Origin: Nigrospora sphaerica
Taxonomy: Eukaryota > Ascomycota > Sordariomycetes > Amphisphaeriales > Apiosporaceae
Direction: 5' to 3'
Assembly (NCBI GenBank): GCA_018287875.1
Contig: JAGVVL010000014.1
Span: forward strand, 1-64,000
DNA length: 64,000 bases
How positions within the stretch are numbered: the stretch's first letter is position 1; the number at the start of each line of letters is the position of its first letter. Below, in pieces: positions 55,801-64,000 of this stretch. A program made the translations under genes and the position numbers. Under the pieces are notes generated by a model. It ran no database searches, was not told the DNA's origin, and saw only the letters and a list, made by a program, of their open reading frames with translations.

Positions 55801-56082
55801 TATCAAGACCGGAGCCTTCAGACCCTCTTAAGTAGGACCATTCCGTCCCGGGCGATGTCGCGGGCGCCGGGCTTACCGACGCTGTGCCTACTATTCCACG
55901 GCACAGACAGCAGCCAATGCCGGCGGGCTCGTCGACTTGGGGAGTTCAGCGGGACGTCGCGGAATGGCAAACTGGGCTCTCATTACACTGCCGAACCATG
56001 ACCGCGTGACTACGTGAGCGATGGCGCACCGCGCGTCTTCCCTCGGCGCGCACGCACGACGCGCCTCAGAGTCTAGCGCTCC
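55801..56082. other. Intergenic interval
   Basis: GC-rich spacer between the GH3 relic and the DUF3500 stop. Nothing recognised. Confidence 0.5.
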
Positions 56083-57357
56083 TCAACCGCTCCACACAAA
56101 GTTCTGCTCTTGTCCCTCGGCGAGCGGCCGCAGGGCCATGCCGTAGTCGCCGCCGTTGGGCGTCCGCAGCAGCGTGTGGATGTGGAAGCGGGCGGGCTCG
56201 GCGTTGGTGAGGAAGACGCCCGAGTGGTGGTCGAACTCGACGATGACAACGGGGCTCTGCACGCGGTAGTAGAAGGCGTCGGCGTCGCCGAAACCGCCGA
56301 TCCAGCAAAAGTACGTCTCGCCGAAGTGGGCGCGCGCCTGGGCGAGCCGGAGTGCGCGCGCCCGCGCCGGCAGGTAGAGCAGAAACTGGGCGAGGAGGTC
56401 GCCGACGAGGGTCTGCTGCCGCGCGTCCATGTCGCCGACGCGCACGCCCTCGTACGGGACGACACGGTTGTCGCGGTAGGCGCCGCAGAGATGCCGCTGG
56501 TCGTCGTGGTTCCAGCGGCCCGGCGGCATGGCCGGGTCGCGCAGCTGCTCGTAGACGCGGGCATGCGCCTGCAGCGGCGCCGGCAGGGACTGCATCAGCT
56601 CGAGCCCCAGCCGCTCTTCGTCGTGTAGGATGCGCGTGCCGTAATACGGGTCGGCCGGGTCGTCGATGTGGCTGGGCTCGGCGCCTGTGAACCAAGGCGA
56701 CAGCACCATCTGGTTGCGGACCAACAGCACGTTGAGGCACAGGTGGTGGCCGTACCAGGAAAAGCCCCACGGGCGCTCGGTCGACGGCGTGCCAAACAGG
56801 GCCACGTTGTAGGACAGGTCGTTGCAGATGCGTGGCGCGCCGACAAGCCGGCCGAGGAAGCCGTTGATGCGCATGGCGGCGAGGGCCTTGGCGTAGCCCT
56901 CGGGCGAGAGCGTGCGCCGCAGCAGCTCGAGGGCGGCGTCGCGCACCTCTTCGGCCACCTCGTCGAGCCGGATGCCCTTGTCGCTCAGCAGGAACTCGGG
57001 GTTGGACCAGGACCGCCACTCGGGCGAGTCGATGTGGTGGCTGATGCGCTCCCGCTGCCGCGCGTCCAGCCGCGCCAGCAGCGCGTCGGCGGCCGCCGCG
57101 ATGTCGCGCACCGGCACGCCCTCGTCCTCGAGCCGGAACAGGCTGGGCCGCACGACGCCGTCGCTCGTGATGCCGCGGAAGGGCTCGGCGAACAGCCGCC
57201 GCCAGTGCTCCCACAGCGCGTGCAGCCACGGCGGTTGTTTGCTGTCTCGGAAGGCCGCCGCGTACTCGTGCGCGTCTTGCTGCTGCATCGCTGCGAAGCG
57301 CGCCTGGCCCAGGTCGGGCAGGAACCGGCGGAATCCGGCCTGCTCGTTTTCAGTCAT
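56083..57357 (-). CDS. DUF3500 family protein
   Basis: 424 residues from the ATG at 57357 (MTENEQAGFRRFLPDLGQAR). The frame is open upstream to 57540, but that extension looks like leader sequence, so the inner ATG is preferred. Diagnostic DUF3500 features: LSYNVALFGTPSTERPWGFS, WYGHHLCLNVLLVRNQMVLS and PWFTGAEPSHID (about residues 180-240), a GLELMQSLP segment, and the C-terminal VVIVEFDHHSGVFL with PARFHIHTLLRTPNGGDYG. Biochemical function is unknown for the family; the conserved His and Asp residues suggest a hydrolase-like role, which is inference. It is intact and GC-rich with third-position G/C bias, one of the few plausible live host genes here. Confidence 0.88.
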   Translation of the reverse strand: MTENEQAGFRRFLPDLGQARFAAMQQQDAHEYAAAFRDSKQPPWLHALWEHWRRLFAEPFRGITSDGVVRPSLFRLEDEGVPVRDIAAAADALLARLDARQRERISHHIDSPEWRSWSNPEFLLSDKGIRLDEVAEEVRDAALELLRRTLSPEGYAKALAAMRINGFLGRLVGAPRICNDLSYNVALFGTPSTERPWGFSWYGHHLCLNVLLVRNQMVLSPWFTGAEPSHIDDPADPYYGTRILHDEERLGLELMQSLPAPLQAHARVYEQLRDPAMPPGRWNHDDQRHLCGAYRDNRVVPYEGVRVGDMDARQQTLVGDLLAQFLLYLPARARALRLAQARAHFGETYFCWIGGFGDADAFYYRVQSPVVIVEFDHHSGVFLTNAEPARFHIHTLLRTPNGGDYGMALRPLAEGQEQNFVWSG

Positions 57358-57872
57358 GGTTGTGTGCGCTGTTTGCCTTTTGGGCAAGCTTGCAATGCGT
57401 GCATGCGTGCAAATGAGCAGTGCGTGTACAAGAGCGGGGCAGGGCAAGTGGAGGTTTGCGTGCGGTAGGGGTGCTACGATTTGATCTGCTCGTACCCACT
57501 GGTAAGACGGGCTGGCGCTTGGCCGACGTGCGGAATCCATCTACTTCGACTACCCATTTGCCGGGTCTTCCCGTCCTATGGTGGGCCCCGAGGCCATACA
57601 TTGTCATCCCGAGTCTTCCCTCATCCCGGGTGTTTCGCCACCGGCCCGGCCACGCCAAGACGAGCCCGGCTTTCCTCCCGCCCTTCTTGATGCGCACGCA
57701 AACCCGCATGTGTCATTGATGTCGCGCGATGGGGGCTCATGTTGAAAGATGGGGTGGGCCGCTTGGGAACCATATACTCGCTAACATAATACTCATCTTG
57801 GGGACAGCCCGGCCACCCGGAGACGACCGCCCCTGCTAAACCCTTTCCGCCTCCGCCCGAGCACTCGCCAGA
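57358..57872. other. Divergent intergenic region between DUF3500 and FAH genes
   Basis: The two genes diverge from this interval. C/T-rich stretches are visible, but I could not identify defined promoter motifs. Confidence 0.5.
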
Positions 57873-58750
57873 ATGTCACTCCCTGCTTTCTCCCGTACGT
57901 GCCCCCGCCCTTTCTCCATCGACACGACCGCGCCGCGCCGCTCACGGCCTGACTCGTGTCGAACCCTGCAGGCTTCATCCGCTTCGTGCCCAAGTCGGAC
58001 GCGTACGCTGCATTGGCTTGAACGTGAGCTGCCTACCCGAGGGCGCGGCGCGGCCGCAGCGACCGGGAGTGCGCTGACGGCGGGCAGTACTTGCAGCACG
58101 CCAGAGAGCTTGGCCTCGACCTGCCTACGGTGCCGACGGTGTTTCCGTCCGTTTTGAGCCCCGACCTCGCCTTCGTTGTGCTGCCTTTGCTGACAGCCGG
58201 ATACATGTTCCCAGGAAGCCCAGCACGGCCCTGGGCGACCCGTGGCCTGCCCCCACGGTGCTGCCGGCCCTCACCCAGGCCTCCGACACGGGCGACTACG
58301 AGTCGGAGCTCGCCGTCGTTCTCGGCCGGAACTGCAAAAACGTCGCCGAGGCCGACGCTCCGGACTACTTTCGGGCTACACGGCGCGCAATGATGTTTCG
58401 AGCCGCGCGAGCCAGTTCGCCCAAAGGCAGTGGTGCTTCTCCAAGGGATTCGACGGCTCGTGCCCCTCGCTACGTCTCGAGCGAATACAGGCCCCCAGGT
58501 ACCGATCAGCAAGTAGCGGCGGGATGGGGGTGCGGAACTTACCACCATGTCCTCGATTCCGCCTTGAGCTGGGCCGGTGGCTTCTTGGTGTTGGGCCCCA
58601 GGTCTCGATTAACGCCCATGGCCAACGCAGTTCGGACGGCGAGGCCCACGTGCATGTACGCCACTGGGGCTGCGTGAGCCATCGTACCGCCTTGAATTCA
58701 GCACGCGGGTACCCAAGGTGTGGTTTCAGTTCGTTTGGCAAACCTTGATC
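57873..58750 (+). pseudogene. Fumarylacetoacetate hydrolase family pseudogene
   Basis: ATG at 57873 (MSLPAFS), then a 77-nt intron 57895-57971 (GTACGT...CTGAC...CTGCAG) that joins to RFIRFVPKSDA, the usual start of fungal FAH-family proteins. Degenerate frames follow: YLQHARELGLDLPTVPTVF, LPALTQASDTGDYESELAVV, LGRNCKNVAEADAPDY, GYTARNDVSSRASQFAQRQW, CFSKGFDGSCP and GTDQQVAAGWGCGTYHHV. The E-E-D-type metal ligands of the fold (ESELAVV, NDVSSR) are visible. FAH-type enzymes cleave or decarboxylate acylpyruvate-like intermediates of aromatic breakdown. Frameshifts near 58020, 58370 and 58460 disable it. Confidence 0.85.
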
Positions 58751-59043
58751 AGTAACGCGCGTCAGCCGGCGAACCGATGCCCAAGGAGCCGCGAGGTAGG
58801 CTGCGGCACGTGTACCATGATGAAATAGCACTGAACCATGGCCAGGTCCGTCATCAAACCGAGCTCGTCCTATTGGGTATGTATTTGTGCGGGGTCGGTA
58901 TTCCTAGGGCACGGATTTGGGGCTGCGGGTACCGCCGCTCCCCAAGCACGGCGAATGCGGGGGCACTTGAACACCTCTGGTGGGATCGACAGTGCCTCCC
59001 CACTATTTGCCCCTCCCCCAACCGGCAGCTAGTTCGGCACCTA

Positions 59044-59454
59044 CTACGCCAGCACTCGTGGTATGACCTCCAGGAGGTCTCGACGACGACGTCGGAGCCC
59101 TTTTCGGCCTTCAGTCCAAAGGGGATCGCGTGCAGCTTGATGTCGGGCTTGATGGATCGGCATGGCTGTTGGATTTCGGCTACGTCGTCGGCCGTCCACA
59201 TGGAAGCCGTGAAGAGAAGGTCGGGCTGGAATTCGCCGACCTTGCTTGCCACCTCCTCCTTGCGTACCGCCTTCTGGTCAGCCATGACGCCCGGCCGTGC
59301 CACCGCCCGGCCTTCTCCACTCACTAATGCAGTTCGCTACATAGTCGATCGTGTAGTCCTCCTTGAGCGCCTCGGCCACGCGCCCGATCAGAAGTTTGGC
59401 CCTTTCGGGCGCCGTATTGACCCTGACGAGCCGGTAAACCCATTGGGGCGCCAT
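59044..59454 (-). CDS. Small gene of unknown function, probably decayed
   Basis: The minus-strand ATG at 59454 gives MAPQWVYRLVRVNTAPERAK and LLIGRVAEALKEDYTIDYVA, then a likely intron (GTGAGT...GGCTGACCAG), then AVRKEEVASKVGEFQPDLLF and TASMWTADDVAEIQQPCRSI with KPDIKLHAIPFGLKAEKGSD. The alpha/beta rhythm and the small size (about 125-130 residues) suggest a Rossmann-like or regulatory domain. I do not recognise the family. A small shift near 59085 leads to VIPRVLA and a stop. The phase of the intron does not fit perfectly, so it may be a pseudogene. Confidence 0.5.
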
Positions 59455-60029
59455 TGTCGAGGCTTACGTCGGCCGGGCTCGTGTGGGTGCTCGGATCGCG
59501 TTCGCTTCACTTCAGCCCGCGATTTTCTTGGAGCCTGCCCTGCTCCTGGTGGCCGTCAACCGGTGTACGCGGGGGCTGTAGGGAAAGCGTTTGTTGCGGG
59601 GTATATAGGTCACCGAAGATGCCCATCTGTCTGGCCGTTGCGCTGAAAAGCGGGAGGGCTGACCGGGAAACGTTGCTGCCGTTGTGGCTCCCTATTGGCC
59701 CGAAAATGCCGACCCCGCTGAGACCGGGGTGGCCGGCTTTTCCGGAACAACCCCATGCGAAGACCAAGGAAGGGCCGCGCGACATTCCGACGCTGGAGCA
59801 GAGAAATCCGAGGTACATCTCCGGGACAACGTCGGTTATGTCCAGGGACCTGCAGGTCACGTGATATGTGTTTGGCGGGGGGCATTGTCAGGCATCGATG
59901 GCAGTGCCCGAAGGCTCACAGGCAGTAAAACACGCAATTGGTTCCCACCGTCTCGTGCTAATGCCCCCGTGCTCCGTCGTTAAGGAAAGAGGCCTGGGAA
60001 CGAACTCTTTTGAGCTGCCGTTAAAGAAA
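59455..60029. other. Intergenic region upstream of the monooxygenase gene
   Basis: Divergent promoter space between the small minus-strand gene and the monooxygenase. Some ORFs on both strands are chance products of GC content; no motif was recognised. Confidence 0.5.
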
Positions 60030-61675
60030 ATGGCGTCCACCTTGGCCCAGTCGCCCTCTACGCTGTCAGGTCCCGCGCAGCTTGATGTGATCGTCATCGG
60101 CGCCGGGCTCAGTGGCCTGGCGACGGCCGTGTCCATTGCCCAGTCCGGCTCCCGGGTCACCGTCTTTGAAGGGGCTAAAGAACTGACAGAGGTCAGTAGC
60201 CAGCTTAACGCCTACGTAGGGGCGTAAGCCCAACGTCGCGGAATAGCTGATGGGGACCAACACGAAGAACACGCGACGCAGGTTGGCGCCGGCTTGCAGC
60301 TGACACCCAACTGTACCCGAATATTACAACGGTTCGGCCTTGACGACTCCTTCTGGGCGGCGGGAGCCGAACCCACCTTCCTCACGGTACGCCGGTACAC
60401 CGGGACAGTGCTGGCGCAAGACCCCGTCTTCTCCCAAAACATGCGGGCGCGGTACGGCGCCCTTCGTCGACATGCACCGCTGTGACCTGCAACGGGCGCT
60501 GTATGACCGGGCCCGGGCCCTCGGCGTTCGTATCCGGCTGGGCGAGAAGGTCGTCGACCTGGCGCTGGACCGAGCGCGGCCCGTCGTCACCACGGCTGGC
60601 GGCGACACGGCCGAGGCGAACCTTATTGTGGCGGCGGACGGGTTGTGGTCACACTGCCGTAGCCAGTTCCTCGGCTGCGCCGACCCGCCCCGGCCCACGG
60701 GCGATCTAGCTTACCGCGTCGTGCTGAACCTCGACCAGATCCCCGACGAAGACCTACGCCGCCGGGTCACCGAGCCCACCTGCGAGTTCTGGATCGGCCC
60801 CGGCGCGCACGCCGTCGCCTACTCGCTGCGCGGCGGCAACATGTACAACATCGTGCTCCTTGTACCCGACGACCTGCCGGCGGGGGTGAGCCGTCAGCGG
60901 GGCTCCGTCGAGGAAATGAAAGCCCTGTTCCAGAACTGGGACCCCATCTTGTCCCGGTTCTTGTACCTCGTTGACAACGTCGACAAGTGGAAGCTAATGC
61001 ACCGTATGTTTCCCGCGTCGTAGTCATCAGCACTCGGCTGACAGAATTTCTTAGGGGACGAAATGTCGGCATGGGTCAACCCGAGGTCCAATCTCGTTTT
61101 TGTGTGGGTAGACCCCAGCTTCTCGGGTCCAACAGCTGGACTGACCATGACAGTGGCGATTCATGCCACCCCATGTTGCCTTACCTGGCCCAAGGGGCGA
61201 ACTCGGCCATTGAGGATGGGGCAGTGCTGGGTTCCTTACTGGGCCATGTCCAGTCCGCAAACCAAGTGCCCCATGCCCTAAGGATGTACGAGAAATTGCG
61301 CAAGTCTCGAGGCGAGTCCATCGTGAGAGAGACGTTCAAGCAGGTACGTGTACAAGCAAGTCTTTCACCCCCGCCTATGTCAGGTTTATCAACTAAGCCC
61401 CCTTGCCCCCCGTCCCGCCTCCGTCTTAGAGAGAGGCTTTCCACATGCCAGATGGCCCCGAACAGGAGGCCCGCGACAAGCTCTTCTTATCCCAGCTGGG
61501 AAAGGAGCTGCAGGGCCCGTTTCCGAGCCGCTGGACCTGCCCCGAGGTCCAGCCCTGGCTGTACGGCTACGACGCTTACGAAGAGGTGGAGACGGCCATG
61601 CAGGCAGAGCCTTTCCCCCATGGTCCCGAGATCACGCAATCCATTCCGAGTTGCAAGACGGGAGTTACGGCATAG
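60030..61675 (+). pseudogene. FAD-dependent monooxygenase (salicylate-hydroxylase type), one frameshift
   Basis: ATG at 60030; introns 60192-60281, 61004-61054, 61104-61153 and 61344-61429 (5' sites GTCAGT, GTATGT, GTGGGT, GTACGT). Motifs: LDVIVIGAGLSGLATAVSIA (FAD-binding GxGxxG, residue about 20), GAGLQLTPNCTRIL, MHRCDLQRALYDRARALG, LIVAADGLWSHCR (the DG motif), WKLMHRDEM and NLVFVGDSCHPMLPYLAQGA (the GD motif), with a C-terminus PSRWTCPEVQPWLYGYDAYE. It would hydroxylate an aromatic acid with NAD(P)H and O2. One indel at about 60458 (ARYGA to PFVDMHR) breaks the frame; otherwise complete. If that indel is an assembly error, this is a live gene. Confidence 0.87.
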
Positions 61676-62201
61676 TTCCAGATAATGAATTCTTTTAGGT
61701 TTCAACCAAGAGTCAATGGTAGCAGGATTACCTGGCCGCAACCCCCGATGGCTCTTGTGAGGCAATTCAAGTAGCACATAAGGTTGGGCACTCTTCATAA
61801 CAATCATGTGATGGGGGGATTAGTTACGATATTGTATTCACTAATCGCCGCATGACGGTTAGGTCACGCAACGAATTACTTCGGATGGCTTAGGACTCAC
61901 AGATGGGCTACGAAAACCACGAAGCGTCACCAACAGTTTATGGTGTTAGTAGGGGAATAAGAAATTCGTAGGAACTAACGGCAGGCCTGTACACAGAGAC
62001 AGTCACTCTTTGCTGTCGGTTCTTGCGTCTCCAGTCCGCGTTGCTTTCGGAAGGCAGAGTTCACACCCCATCCCATGGCCGTGTGCTAGGGCGGACTGAA
62101 AGGCGTGCTGGAGGGAATGGACACGATGAGAAAGGGCGACGTCACTACTGTGAAGTTGGTTTATTCTCTGACATCTTCTCCAGTCGGATAAGTATGCCTG
62201 C
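61676..62201. other. Intergenic interval before the Gypsy-1-family LTR
   Basis: Ordinary-composition DNA with no motif recognised. Short chance ORFs only. Confidence 0.5.
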
Positions 62202-62765
62202 TGTTACGGACAACCCGAACCAACAAGCATCTTATGGAAGCAGGTAAGCGCCCATGCAGCCAAGACCTCGCCTACTACACCACCAAGCAAGGGAGACCAG
62301 CCTCAGGCAAGGGATACCAGCCCCAAGGGCAAGCCACGCCAAGGCTAGGTCACGTGATGGATCACTAGGCTTGGCACTGATCCAACGGGATGGATCAGCG
62401 GGGCCAGTGGTGAGCCTCCAGTACAGGATCAGTAGTGGTGTTAGTAAGCCAACACTAGGAGATCACTTAGATCAGTGGTAATCCAAGGTAATCCAAGGTA
62501 TTAATAAGGGAATAACTTAGTATATAAGTTAAAAGGATTTTCTATATAGACAGTTATTACCTTAGTAATTAATCTAAGTATTTATTTAACCTATAAATAG
62601 GCGTAACCTCTTAATAACCTATTATAAAGTTTAGACTAGTTACTTAGTTAAGCACTTTTAGTTATTAATTACCCTACGATTAGTATTTAAGCTAAATAGA
62701 CGCTCTCTATCACTAATTATACAACCCTTATATTATATAGTACTTAGGTATAGCGTTTTGTTATA
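62202..62765 (+). repeat. 5' LTR of a Gypsy-1-family element
   Basis: Starts TGTTACGGAC. Its 3' half (62540-62765) is a RIPped version of 1-233; the 5' half is GC-richer and diverged. The end CA has become TA. It is followed by a gag start at 62828, as in Gypsy-1. Confidence 0.75.
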
Positions 62766-62827
62766 TTTTAATTACTTATACTTAAGTTAGTCACTGTGTA
62801 CTACCTTAAATACTAACTCTCGATATA

Positions 62828-63604
62828 ATGGCACCTTAAACCCTAATTACACTTGCACTTACTATAGGCTAGCGAGCCCTAGCAACTCCTTAGCCGACTG
62901 TATAACCTGTAGCTGCCGATATCTCTTAAAAGCTTTACAATATAGTCAACGCTCTTCAATAGAGTGTCGCGACCCTCCGATATAATAATATGCAGCTCCA
63001 ATATGTAAGGGAGGAGGCGCTGGAGAGGTGCATCCGCACGCTGGTCATCTGACCTGCGGCGCAGACCCACCGGCAGCCTACTAGCGAGGAGCGGGCGCAC
63101 TGCTGGCGCCCGACCCGAACTTAGATTCTGCAAGAATCAGTCTTGCAGTGGAATTGAGCCTGCCCTTCGCTACCCTATACCTGACGGTGCCATTGTGATT
63201 CCTTCGGAACCTTACACAATAGCAGATCGCCGCTAAGAATAGGGATCAGAGAAAGCACAAGTACCTTAGACTTACGCCTTATAACAGCAGAGATAAGAAC
63301 GTTTAGATGTTCCTCACGTAAGCTAAAGCTTACTTAAAATACTACTTAAACAGCTTCTTTAATAACTCCAATAAGGTTATATATATTACCGGATACCTTC
63401 AAGCGACGCCTTTATGTGGTTTAAACCTATAATAAGAGACTACTTAACTAATAAAAAGAAGCTGCAGGAGGATAAAACTAAGGCAATTTTCGAAAGCTAT
63501 AAGACGTTCAAAGCTAAGCTTAAGGGCACTTTTAGAAACCCAGATAAGGTCTGTACAGCCAAACGATAACTTATAAAATATTAACAAAGAGGATCCGCTG
63601 CCGT
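62828..63604 (+). pseudogene. Gypsy-1-family gag remnant, interrupted twice
   Basis: ATGGCACC at 62828 matches the Gypsy-1 gag start at 293, with CAA-to-TAA changes. It is interrupted by a short solo LTR at 63004-63216, resumes as AATAGCAGATCGCCGC (compare 461-475) and runs until 63604, where another LTR element is inserted. Confidence 0.75.
63004..63216. repeat. Very short (213-bp) GC-rich solo LTR inside gag
   Basis: Begins TGTAAGGGAGGAGG and ends GGAACCTTACA, flanked by a perfect 5-bp duplication CAATA (62999-63003, 63217-63221). Sequence on both sides matches uninterrupted Gypsy-1 gag (449-475), proving insertion. It shows no RIP although its host is ruined. Terminal inverted repeat TGTAAGG/CCTTACA. 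It could be a solo LTR of a small (TRIM-like) element or a non-autonomous insertion. Confidence 0.85.
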
Positions 63605-63960
63605 TGTGAGAGGCTGAGCCTTGAAGCACTATCGAAGGGGCCAAATGCTGTTTATTTTCTAGATGAGAAAAGAGAAGAGAATCGTCCTCAGGAGGCCGGG
63701 CGCAGCGTCTCGTTAAATCTTGCGAGACCGGACCGGAACGTTCGGGTCGGAACGTTCGGACCGGAACGTTCGGACCGGAGCGTTCGGACCGGAACGTTCG
63801 GATCGGAACGTTCGGATCGCTGCTCAGCTCCCCCTCCTAGGTCTTGACCACTAGCCTGGCGTTCGAATGGAGAGACCTACTCGAAGCCTCATGTGAGGGG
63901 TTCGTGAGACGCTCAGGCCAGGTGCGCCTGAGCCTATCTCCCAGGTCCCAACCTGTAACA
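63605..63960 (-). repeat. LTR (family D) of an element continuing beyond the window
   Basis: 356 bp, near-identical to the solo LTR at 28465-28807. Only the left flank is Gypsy-1 gag; the right flank is not, so this is the terminal LTR of a complete element. A 26-nt pyrimidine run follows on the plus strand, i.e. a polypurine tract on the minus strand, so this is the 3' LTR of a minus-strand element. The expected left target duplication is GCCGT. Confidence 0.85.
63733..63816 (+). repeat. 14-bp minisatellite, 6 units, in LTR family D
   Basis: Six tandem 14-bp units of CCGGAACGTTCGGA type, one with a single change (CCGGAGCGTTCGGA). The copy at 28594 has five. Confidence 0.95.
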
Positions 63961-63963
63961 TCA

Positions 63964-63989
63964 CCCCCTTCTCCCCCCTTTTTCTTTCT
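63964..63989 (-). promoter_or_regulatory. Polypurine tract of the family-D element
   Basis: An uninterrupted C/T run on the plus strand, reading on the minus strand as GAAAG, A5, G6, AGAA, G5, three bases from the LTR. It would prime plus-strand DNA synthesis and fixes the element's orientation. Confidence 0.75.
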
Positions 63990-64000
63990 ATAACCCTCTG

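Noticed and set aside
56066..57484. Long ORFs in other frames over the DUF3500 gene (387, 266, 190, 172 codons)
   Set aside because: Shadows of the strongly GC3-biased real frame; Ala/Arg-rich without motifs.

Overview
The window is repeat-dense, heterochromatin-like DNA of a filamentous ascomycete (Pezizomycotina, probably Sordariomycetes/Hypocreales). The evidence is short (about 50-90 nt) GT...CTAAC/CTGAC...AG introns, fungal-type chromodomain Gypsy elements, a pogo/Fot-type transposon with a C-terminal zinc knuckle, fungal coiled-coil/Pfs genes, and massive CpA-to-TpA decay (CAA/CAG turned into TAA/TAG), the signature of repeat-induced point mutation (RIP). No rRNA, tRNA, CRISPR or bacterial operon was seen.

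Layout. 1-12.8 kb: a RIP-ruined chromodomain Gypsy element (Gypsy-1) cut by the window edge and interrupted by a solo Copia LTR; a second gag fragment; then an inverted 3' part of the same family, split by a pogo transposon. 12.8-37.5 kb: older RIP-degraded minus-strand sequence into which several elements were inserted, most with visible target-site duplications: a 5'-truncated LINE (14658-18786), a solo LTR (18950-19132), a full minus-strand Gypsy (19723-26520), a solo LTR with a 14-bp minisatellite (28465-28807) and a young Copia element (30530-36407). The Copia element sits in the integrase of a decayed Gypsy. 37.5-46.9 kb: a GC-rich, un-RIPped chromodomain Gypsy on the minus strand (Gypsy-4). 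Between its chromodomain and its 3' LTR lies about 3.6 kb that reads as a multi-exon gene on the opposite strand. This antisense cargo gene is the best candidate for an undescribed arrangement.

48-62 kb is a gene island. It holds a putative secreted-protein relic; a large coiled-coil gene of the type found with fungal Pfs/NLR-like loci, whose middle 2.3 kb appears inverted within the gene; a Pfs (nucleoside-phosphorylase-like) gene; a GH3 beta-glucosidase relic; an intact DUF3500 gene; a fumarylacetoacetate-hydrolase-family pseudogene; a small unknown gene; and a nearly intact FAD monooxygenase of the salicylate-hydroxylase type. The last four may be the remains of a catabolic cluster. 62.2-64 kb returns to Gypsy-1-family sequence with two nested LTRs, the last belonging to an element that runs out of the window.

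Many ORFs, in transposons and genes, carry single-base frameshifts. Whether these are biological decay or assembly indels cannot be told from the sequence alone. Family assignments come from motifs read by eye; no database search was run.
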